Below, one piece after another: positions 57,139 to 64,000 of a stretch of DNA of 64,000 bases (position 1 is its first letter; every line of letters begins with the position of its first letter). The stretch comes from Alternaria dauci (Eukaryota; Ascomycota; Dothideomycetes; Pleosporales; Pleosporaceae), in the NCBI RefSeq assembly GCF_042100115.1, contig NC_091274.1, positions 2,108,001-2,172,000 of the forward strand, in the 5' to 3' direction. Both the position numbers and the translations under genes were made by a program. The notes beneath the pieces were generated by a model. That model saw only the letters and a list, made by a program, of their open reading frames with translations, had not been told where the DNA came from and ran no database searches.

Positions 57139-57814
57139 AGTATTCGAGGTACAATACTACTGAAAATATGTATTGAATACATTCTGCCTCGAATCCTGCT
57201 GCCTATTTCCATTCGCATCGCTCTGCATGTGTTGAACAGAGGTGCAATCAAGGAGGTGTTGTTGTTGGCCATCTTCTCATACCAAATATGGTTTGCTTGA
57301 CCTCAAGGATACTGCCATGTCTCAAGGCACGAGCTTGGAGCTTCCTAAGGTGAGGCAGTGTAAACGATCATTGTTTTCAAGCGTTGTTTCTGGCATCGCA
57401 CTGTCGACTCATGCAACAAGAAAGTCGTGTTGTGAAGGAAACCGCACGGTCGACGTTCTCACGTCTCACGCGACGCCATTCAGCCGGCCCCAAAGCTACT
57501 GGCAGCCCCCCACATCAATCATTCTTCCGGCTCGTCGATTCATCAAACAACGGTAACAGCCCCAAACCTCACTGGCCTTGATGCATCCCCAAGATAATCT
57601 AGATGCACGCGCAATGCATCTGCCAAGCACCCAGCATGTTTCAGCAACAGGGATCTTGGGGATCCTTTCATCGTGAAACGTGGCTTCCAATTTCGCGCGA
57701 GTAATTCCTCCGCCGTCGAAGATCTTCAAAGTCTGGCTTCTTCGACACTTTCCTTTTACTCAGCACTATCCATCATTCAAAAGGAGAAAAACAACATAGT
57801 AAAGAGCTTGGAAG
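57139..57814. other. spacer with promoter of the SET gene
   Basis: No coding region, RNA gene or repeat was recognised. The open frame of ~100 codons at 57242-57556 has no protein-like features. Confidence 0.35.
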
Positions 57815-59270
57815 ATGGTCACAGCAACATGGCCGCGGCGACGGCATCTACCCGCTTATGTTGCCCTCTCCACACTTTTATGCGCTTCGAATGCCAGAGC
57901 GGAGCTATTCTACGCAGCGCGCAGTCCGGCAATCCAAGACGGTCTCATCAACAAACCTGCATCAACATGTCCGGTCGCTCAGGATGGCGTCACTACCGAT
58001 ACATTTCCGTGGACACACAATCCTACATGTGTTGACGTCGTAATGCCAAGTGACGGAAATGATGCCACCGGAGCGGAGGGCCATCAAACATTCTGCGCGT
58101 ACACTAACGCGGATTACAACAACGGTCGCGGAGTCAGCTTCGTAGTAACCCCGGAGGTCGCAGCTAGTGTTACGATGGAGACGTTCGGTATGAGCATTGG
58201 TGGCATGGAAGGTGTGGTTGATGAAAATATGGGTATGTGGGAAGTCAAATATGCAGGCGAGAAAGGAAAGGGGCTGTTTGCGAAGAAAGACATTGCTGGA
58301 ATTTTCCCTGGCGAGAGTGTGATTGTGCAGACACCGGTGCTATTTGTTGCTAAGCCGCTGGCGAGATCCGAGGACAGGCCACAGCACGTGTTGAAGCAGG
58401 CAGTCGAGCAGTTGCCAGCAAAAACTAGGGAGATGGTCAAGAAGTTGGATGTCAATGTGGATGGCACTGTCGAGGATATTGTCCTGACCAATGGCATTGG
58501 TGTGAAGTGGCCGTGGGTTGATGAGGTTCCGGAGCTGTTGGCGGTTGTCCCTGAAGCTGCGGTAAGTCATGACCGATAACTTTCCCATCAGTGTTCTTTC
58601 TGACTCCGATATAGCGCATCAATCATGCGTGCCGACCGAACACCTTGTGGCGCTTCAACGATTACACTCTCTCATTTGAAGTCATTGCTCTCAGAGACAT
58701 CAAGCCCGGTGAAGAGATCACACGAAGCTGTAAGTCATCGTCAAATATGGAACCGAAAACGCAGTTACTGATCTTATTTTGGCAGATGGCTACGAAAAAC
58801 GCTCTCGCAAGCGCCGCGTCAAGACCCTGATGGCTCAATTTGGCTTCCAATGCGCATGCCCCCTATGCACTGGAGATGACGAAACAGTGATGACATCCAA
58901 CGACCACCTCTCCGAGATCAAAGCCTTGAAATCCGTTCTCCCCACCGAGGAAAAGGACTCGGCGCAGCTCCTCCGCATCCTCCCCAAACTCATCGAGCAA
59001 CTGGAAAAAGAAGAGCTCTTCGCCGATCTACCACAGTATGAAGAGATTCTCGCATACACATGGAGCAGTTTCGGAATTGAAGACCGGGCGAAGCACTGGG
59101 CGGAGAGGGCGCAGAAACATTGGGCCGTTGTGGCGGGCAAGGAGAGTTGGGAGCAGAGGAGGTGTGGAGAACTGGCGGAGAACGTTAGGGGACACAGTAC
59201 TTGGATGACGTGGAAGGGTGATCCTTGGGAGGAACAAGCATTGGATGGGCAGGAGGGGGAAAAGGCATGA
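57815..59270 (+). CDS. SET-domain protein with N-terminal secretory leader
   Basis: Exons 57815-58561, 58615-58729 and 58786-59270 give 448 residues. The N-terminus contains RRRHLPAYVALSTLLCASNARA, which looks like a signal peptide. A ~120-residue segment with three cysteines follows. The SET domain begins with KGLFAKKDIAGIFPGE (near 150). It has the active-site motif RINHACRPN (near 250) and GEEITRSYGYEKRSRKRR (near 280), and a Cys-rich post-SET-like CACPLC. SMYD-like and SET5-like fungal proteins share this order. Methyltransferase activity is inferred. A secretory leader on a SET protein is unexpected for a chromatin enzyme. Both introns are GT-AG (53 and 56 bp). Confidence 0.85.
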
Positions 59271-59430
59271 ACATGGATACGAAGGTTGAGCATCATTTGG
59301 CGTTGTTGTGGAAGAGATGGAGAAGAATGGAGCATGTGCATAATCTCGTCTACCAATGTATACATTATTTAGCAAATTCGAAGCAGGCCATTAGGTGTAT
59401 TATATAGTGATTTTTTTAGCAAGCATGACC

Positions 59431-60288
59431 TCAGTCATCGAAGAATTTTTCGTCTCCATGCGCACGATCCAATCTCCAAACAAGTATCTCGATCTCCGTC
59501 GCGCCCCATTTTCCCCCTTCAGCAGCCTGCTTTGTACGACCTTCCAACGTGCTCACTATGCCTTCGTCTGGTACCCCTGCAAACTCGTGCATAGCGAGCC
59601 AAGTGGCAGGCTCAGGATGCGGCTCATCCGTCGTTGGTAACCCCTTTAAAGCACGAGACTGCGCATTAGTCCTTGCGTAGAGAAGTTTGAAGCGCACCGT
59701 ACGTATGTACTGTGGTGTCTGTTCGACGACATGTGCTTGCTGTGAACGGATTAACTCCAGTACCAACGTGTACCAAATAAACCGACTAGAAGTGACGTTG
59801 TTCATGCATACATTTTGGAAGAAGGCAGTGACTTCTTCTTCTGCCATCTGCTTCTCCGGTCTAATGCCCAATGTGATCATGAACTTTTGTTCACCACCCA
59901 CCACTTCTCTTGTTCTCTTCGTCGCACCCATAAAACCCAGGTAACTGACGTCCATATCCGCCAAATCATAAATGACCCCACTGCCCGGAAGCTTACTACT
60001 CGTGAAGCCAATCTTTTTAAACTCGTCACCCAACGTGAAGGCCAGATCCTCCATGGGGTAGCAGGCTAAGAAAGGCTTCGGATTCTGTGCATCGCCAAGG
60101 GGGGAGAAGTTGTGAATATCGACGTAGCGCATTGCAGAGTGAATGCTGGATGTAGAAACTACTTCTGTGATATGCTCATTGTCGTACCAGGCTAGGAATG
60201 TAGGTTCGCTGAGTAGATACTGGGCAGAGGGGGAGATGCGGGAGCGGACGAAGAGGATGCCTGGGCCTTGAATCGCGGGAGTGGACAT
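59431..60288 (-). CDS. hypothetical protein, EthD-like/dimeric alpha-beta barrel
   Basis: This is a single exon of 285 residues starting MSTPAIQGPGILFVRSRIS. The N-terminal pattern FLAWYDNEHITEVV with a later FLACYPMEDLAF resembles the EthD or dimeric alpha-beta-barrel fold of small fungal proteins, in which W-Y-D-x-E-H-I/V is common. The C-terminal half (LAMHEFAGVPDEG, EIEILVWRLDRAHGDE) would be a second copy of the same fold. No catalytic function can be assigned. The 3' end is convergent with the SET gene, only about 160 bp away. Confidence 0.72.
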   Translation of the reverse strand: MSTPAIQGPGILFVRSRISPSAQYLLSEPTFLAWYDNEHITEVVSTSSIHSAMRYVDIHNFSPLGDAQNPKPFLACYPMEDLAFTLGDEFKKIGFTSSKLPGSGVIYDLADMDVSYLGFMGATKRTREVVGGEQKFMITLGIRPEKQMAEEEVTAFFQNVCMNNVTSSRFIWYTLVLELIRSQQAHVVEQTPQYIRTVRFKLLYARTNAQSRALKGLPTTDEPHPEPATWLAMHEFAGVPDEGIVSTLEGRTKQAAEGGKWGATEIEILVWRLDRAHGDEKFFDD

Positions 60289-61012
60289 ATTGCTGTGTTT
60301 TGGTCGGATACAGGAAAATGAGCGGATGTGGCCAAGTGTTTAAGATGTCGTGTCGGAACGTGGTATGCGAAGTAGTAGAAAAATAGTGGGAGTAAGCTGG
60401 TCTTGGGTGTGAGGGGAGTGAAGAAACTTGGTATACAGTGTCATGCTGGCGTTGGGAAGGTCAAATGTAAAGAAAATAGTCAAAGATGTACTGTATCGGA
60501 AATGTATTGCCGGACTGTAACTAAGCGTTACCCCGCCTGTTTCCATTCGCTATCATTGATTTGGTCCTTCATTACAGGTCGCGAGATCGTGTCTTGATGT
60601 TCGCTATGCTGGCAAGAAACATGGTGTATAGAGGCAGCCGAACGTATCCCTTCACACTCGTTGCCCTCGACAAGAGCGCTACACGGTGAAAGGATTGGTC
60701 CGTCTTTTCGCTCGTGCAAAAGTATTGCTATACAATTCTCCCAGAGAGCTTCTGGTATGCCTGCTCCAAGAATGATTATCACGATGGATACGCCACGATT
60801 AGCAAAGAAACCATGGGCTTCCAAGTGCCTCTGGGAGAATGCAACTCTCGACAGCAGACGACTTTGAAGCCCGTGATGAACATGACTGATTAGATGTAAA
60901 GTCATTTCTGCCCTTTCCTGTCACTTGGCCCAATCTCCTAGGCAGCTAGCATACCTAGTTGGTAGACGTCGTATTGCGCCACCACCGGTGACGTTCAAGT
61001 CGTACTCGTATC
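60289..61012. other. spacer with promoter of the EthD-like gene and 3' flank of the thioesterase gene
   Basis: Nothing could be supported here. Short open frames occur on both strands but lack splice partners or domains. Confidence 0.35.
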
Positions 61013-61572
61013 TCACAGCTTCGACTTGTCTGTCAACAGATTTTCCAGACCAGTCTTCAACTGGTGGCTCATGCCGTCTTTTCCAGGTCGCCGGCTTTCA
61101 CGGTCAACAAAGACATGGATAAACTCGCCAACAGCCTTGACTTGGTCCTGGCCCTTTTCGAAGACGCCAATTTCGTATGTTACGGAACTCTTGCCAAGCT
61201 TGTTGACTCGCAATGCGAGATGTACGACGGCGGGAAACTCGACTGGGGCGAGGTAATCACAATGCGAGTGTACGACGAGGCCGATCTGTGGTGAAGTAGG
61301 GGGGTGCAGTGAACAGTGTTGGATGAGGTACGTGTTGACAACAGAGTCGAATCTATTTGTCGTCAGGGATTGCAGCGTCCGACAGGAGAGAGAGAGAGAG
61401 ATACAGATAGTAGTAGACGCTGTTGTTCATGTGATGGTACATGTCATTATCGCTCCTTCCTGTTGTTAGCACCGAACGGGGGGCAGAGGCAGAAGGCGCA
61501 CCATCTCGTCCTATACTCGAGTTGAAAGCGATAGTCGCTTCGGCGACGCGATTTCAATGCCTGCAGTGCCAT
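61013..61572 (-). CDS. acyl-CoA thioesterase-like hotdog protein (4HBT family)
   Basis: Three short exons (61572-61502, 61455-61405, 61352-61013) give 153 residues that no single open frame shows. The spliced start is MALQALKSRRRSDYRFQLEY followed by RTRWSDNDMYHHMNNSVYYY, the hotdog active-site helix with the DND-x(4)-HMNN pattern. FDSVVNTYLIQHC, GLVVHSHCDYLAPVEFP, ALRVNKLGKSSVTYEIGVFE and EFIHVFVDRESRRP complete the fold. The protein would hydrolyse an acyl-CoA thioester; the substrate is unknown. Intron 1 (61501-61456, 46 bp) ends at AAG, four bases after an out-of-frame CAG. Intron 2 (61404-61353) starts with a CT microsatellite. The start codon is only 21 bp from that of the divergent pseudouridine synthase. 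Confidence 0.85.
61386..61401. repeat. (GA)n microsatellite in intron 2 of the thioesterase gene
   Basis: This is an alternating GA run; on the sense strand it is a CT tract just behind the 5' splice site. Confidence 0.8.
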
Positions 61573-61593
61573 GTCGTGGATCTGTGGCAGTCG

Positions 61594-63276
61594 ATGTGGA
61601 GGGAAGACGCGTCTCGGGATGGGAAGACGGCGGCTATGTTCCCTGCATCACACACACATCTGCCTCGGCTTGCGCAACATTTCTCCCACACGCACCCTCC
61701 GCCCCTCGACGGCCTCGACCCCGCGATTCTGGCGCCCTCTCCGCGCATCCTCGCATACCTCGCCTCAAAGGGACGCCTGCCTGTGCCCAAGACACGCACC
61801 GGCTCACCCTCCATGGCCCTCGTGCCTTGGCCCCCGCGCGACAAATACCCGCCCTTGCCCGACGACAAATTCCCCTGGAAAGAGCCGCCCGCCGTCGCAA
61901 TCACGCCCTGCGACCCCTGGCCCCCGCCATACTACCTCGAGGATGGCCTGCGCAAGGTCACGCCCTACCACTTCACATACAACACCTTCTGCAAGGAGCG
62001 GTGGCGGGGCCGGGAAATTCTCGACATCTTCTCGAGCGAGTTCCGCGACCGCCCCGCAGAGTACTACCAAAAGGCCATAGAAGAGGGGCGCGTCGTCCTC
62101 AACGGACAGCCTGTACCCAGCATCAGAACCATTGTCAAGAACGGCGATGTCATATCCCACACCCTGCACCGCCACGAGCCCCCGTGTACCGCGCAGCCCA
62201 TTGGCATCGTCCACGAGGATGACAACATGATTGTCATCAACAAGCCTGCGGGCATGCCAGTGCATCCTGCTGGCCGGTACAACTTCAACTCCATCATCGA
62301 GATTATGAGGGCAGATCGCGGCTATGGCTGGAATCCACTGCCATGCAACCGCCTCGACAGGTTGACGAGTGGTATCATGTTCATCGGCAAGCACAAGCAG
62401 GCGGCAGAGGAACTGAGTGCCCAGATAAGAGGCAGGACCGTCAAGAAGGAGTACATCACGCGAGTCGTGGGCGAGTTCCCAGAAGGAGAAATCCTCTGTG
62501 AGAAGCCCATCCTACAGATCAGCCCCAAGCTGGGCCTGAACCGCGTGCGTGCCAACGGCAAGGAGGCAAAGACGGTCTTCAAGAGACTCGCATACTACCC
62601 ACCAAAGGACGACGTAAACACAGAGCAAGGGAAACAAGGAGATGCGCGCCCCGATGGCCAGCCGTGGAAGAAGCTCCGCGGCTATTCCATCGTGCGTTGC
62701 ATGCCAGTGACAGGGCGCACCCACCAACTGCGCGTCCACCTCCAATTCCTCGGTCATCCCATATCCAACGACCCCATATACGCCAACCAGCGCGTCTTTG
62801 GCCCAGCCCTCGGCCGTGGCCAATCCGAAGACGACGACGACGAAGACATCATGTCCCGCCTCTCGCGCATGGGCAAGGAGGAAGTCGCCGATGCCGTCGC
62901 ATACCACGACGAGATGGTCAATGCCTACAACAAGAAGAAAGCAGAACGTATGACCGGAGAAAAGTGCAAGGTATGCGATACCGACCTTTACAGCGATCCA
63001 GGCACACATGAGTTGGGTATCTACCTGCATGCGCGGAGATATCGGTGTGAGGAAGGAAAGTGGGACTATGAGACTGGCCTGCCCGACTGGGCGTTGCCGC
63101 CACCTGGATACGAGGGGCCTACTGAAAGCACCGAAGAGTCTGATCCATTGGCCGTGGATCTGAAAAAGCTGGGTTTGGAGGACGAGCCCAATACAGACTC
63201 AAAGACAAACGGCTCAAACGAGTCAAAGCCAGCAGCTCCTTCAGAAGAACCGGCTGTTGCTAGTGCAACCGCTTGA
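61594..63276 (+). CDS. RluA-family RNA pseudouridine synthase (Pus8/Pus9-like)
   Basis: This is a single exon. The ATG at 61594 (MWREDASRDGK) gives 560 residues and the ATG at 61636 (MFPASHTHLPRL) gives 546. The frame extends further upstream to 61441 but would then overlap the thioesterase exon 1. The S4-like part includes YYQKAIEEGRVVLNGQPV. The catalytic core has IGIVHEDDNMIVINKPAGMP, the motif CNRLDRLTSGI with the catalytic Asp near 254, VKKEYITRVVGEFP, and GRTHQLRVHLQFLGHPISND. In yeast this family (Pus8/Rib2, Pus9) modifies position 32 of tRNAs. No deaminase domain follows here, so it is closer to Pus9. The C-terminus is an acidic, Ser-rich tail. Confidence 0.9.
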   Translation: MWREDASRDGKTAAMFPASHTHLPRLAQHFSHTHPPPLDGLDPAILAPSPRILAYLASKGRLPVPKTRTGSPSMALVPWPPRDKYPPLPDDKFPWKEPPAVAITPCDPWPPPYYLEDGLRKVTPYHFTYNTFCKERWRGREILDIFSSEFRDRPAEYYQKAIEEGRVVLNGQPVPSIRTIVKNGDVISHTLHRHEPPCTAQPIGIVHEDDNMIVINKPAGMPVHPAGRYNFNSIIEIMRADRGYGWNPLPCNRLDRLTSGIMFIGKHKQAAEELSAQIRGRTVKKEYITRVVGEFPEGEILCEKPILQISPKLGLNRVRANGKEAKTVFKRLAYYPPKDDVNTEQGKQGDARPDGQPWKKLRGYSIVRCMPVTGRTHQLRVHLQFLGHPISNDPIYANQRVFGPALGRGQSEDDDDEDIMSRLSRMGKEEVADAVAYHDEMVNAYNKKKAERMTGEKCKVCDTDLYSDPGTHELGIYLHARRYRCEEGKWDYETGLPDWALPPPGYEGPTESTEESDPLAVDLKKLGLEDEPNTDSKTNGSNESKPAAPSEEPAVASATA

Positions 63277-63375
63277 GCATTGAAGCATTGGATCTTGCTA
63301 TACAAAAGAGACTTTTAGAAGATAGAAATTTTGAGATACCCATCAATATATTCTTACGCAGTGTACTGCTTCTCA

Positions 63376-64000
63376 TTACCAGTCATGAGGGTTCGGCACG
63401 TAACAGCCAATTTCGTCACTCCCATATGAAAGGACTTCATCTTCTGCGTCATTGTCTTCTCCCTCTGCTTCGCCCTCATCATCGTCGCTGTAGACACTGC
63501 CCATTCCAAGTATGCCCTCTCTCTCATCTACACCCTCTGTTTCGTTGTCATCATCGTCATCACTACTCATTCCAGGTGTGCCCCCTCTCTCTTTCAACTG
63601 CGCTTTCAAGCCTTCCAGTATAGAGCTCAGCCTCGCCTTCAAATCCGGGTTCCAAACCTTGCTAATCTGACCTTCCATCTCTTGAATCTTGTTTCTCAGC
63701 TCCTCTGCCACTTCATCTTCCTCGCCGTCTTCCCCGTCGTCATCGCTGCTAGAAGCGCCAGGGCCGTCTTCGACTTGAAAGCTGCCACCAAACGCTGCAG
63801 CAAAATCGCTAGCAACTCTTCGATTGGGCATCGCAAAGATGATGTCCTCAATGGCTGAAAATGTCTCGATACCCATCGATGGCGACTTGCTATTCTTCTT
63901 TCCGGTGGACGTCGACGATGAAGGACCAACGCCCAAAGTTTTTGCAAAAGCTTCTGCAATATCTTTTACTGGATTTCCATAAGCTCCTACGCCCCAAGCT
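63376..64000 (-). CDS. C-terminal part of an acidic protein with coiled coil (partial, runs off right edge)
   Basis: The frame is open from the window edge (AWGVGAYGNPVKDIAEAFAK) to the stop at 63376, about 208 residues. It has a Ser/Thr/Lys-rich link, SAIEDIIFAMPNRRVASDFA, then an acidic DDDGEDGEEDE, a helical segment EELRNKIQEMEGQISK, and two further Asp/Glu-rich blocks before the end YVPNPHDW. Nothing identifies the family. Such acidic blocks occur in nuclear and histone-binding proteins. The gene is convergent with the pseudouridine synthase, with only ~100 bp between the stops. Confidence 0.65.
   Translation of the reverse strand, partial: AWGVGAYGNPVKDIAEAFAKTLGVGPSSSTSTGKKNSKSPSMGIETFSAIEDIIFAMPNRRVASDFAAAFGGSFQVEDGPGASSSDDDGEDGEEDEVAEELRNKIQEMEGQISKVWNPDLKARLSSILEGLKAQLKERGGTPGMSSDDDDDNETEGVDEREGILGMGSVYSDDDEGEAEGEDNDAEDEVLSYGSDEIGCYVPNPHDW

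Noticed and set aside
61441..61593. Extension of the pseudouridine synthase to an ATG at 61441
   Set aside because: It would overlap the first exon and intron 1 of the thioesterase on the other strand, and the added residues do not look like a conserved N-terminus.
1..64000. Transposable elements, CRISPR arrays, viral insertions
   Set aside because: No transposase, reverse transcriptase, long terminal repeats, terminal inverted repeats, direct-repeat arrays or virus-like genes were recognised on either strand.

Overview
This window is nuclear DNA of a filamentous ascomycete, most likely a Dothideomycete (Pleosporales-like; the lineage is an inference). The evidence is short introns of 46-65 bp with TACTAAC/GCTAAC-type branch points, compact genes on both strands, a group I G-alpha, CFEM and Zn2Cys6 proteins, and dispersed single 5S rRNA genes. 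I assembled exon models by hand. In every multi-exon gene listed the splice junctions keep the reading frame, and the summed exons give an intact protein.

Layout. 0-16 kb: the N-terminus of an unknown nuclear protein (-), a C2/EF-hand phosphatidylserine decarboxylase (psd2, -), a G-alpha gene (-) flanked by two very long gene-free stretches (4.7 and 3.4 kb), and a CFEM membrane protein (+). 17-26 kb: transketolase, a SAM35/metaxin-like outer-membrane import protein, a SAM methyltransferase, a 5S rRNA gene and a cytochrome P450, all on +. 26-34 kb: a Cys-containing low-complexity protein (-), an OBAP/DUF1264 protein (+), a NOPCHAP1-like acidic protein (-), an eIF4E-family protein (+) and prohibitin 1 (+). 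34-40 kb: a C2H2 regulator, a second 5S rRNA gene and a possible small secreted protein. 40-51 kb: nitrilase (+), secreted amidohydrolase (-), beta-lactamase-fold serine hydrolase (+) and an AlcR-type Zn2Cys6 regulator (+). This block could be a small catabolic neighbourhood. 51-64 kb: GEN1/Yen1-type nuclease, RING protein, small unknown protein, GFA-family protein, SET protein with a secretory leader, EthD-like protein, a hotdog thioesterase split over three short exons, an RluA-type pseudouridine synthase starting only about 21 bp away in the opposite direction, and the C-terminal part of an acidic protein running off the right edge.

The strongest unusual signals are these. The two 5S rRNA genes differ at 27 of 119 positions, and seven of the variable base pairs in helices II and III covary. 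An AlcR-like zinc cluster has a 33-residue central loop interrupted by an intron. GC-AG introns are required to restore frame in two genes and are possible in a third. The GEN1 homologue carries UIM-like and SIM-like motifs. An eIF4E-family protein has Tyr where the eIF4G-binding Trp normally lies. No transposon, CRISPR array or tRNA gene was recognised.
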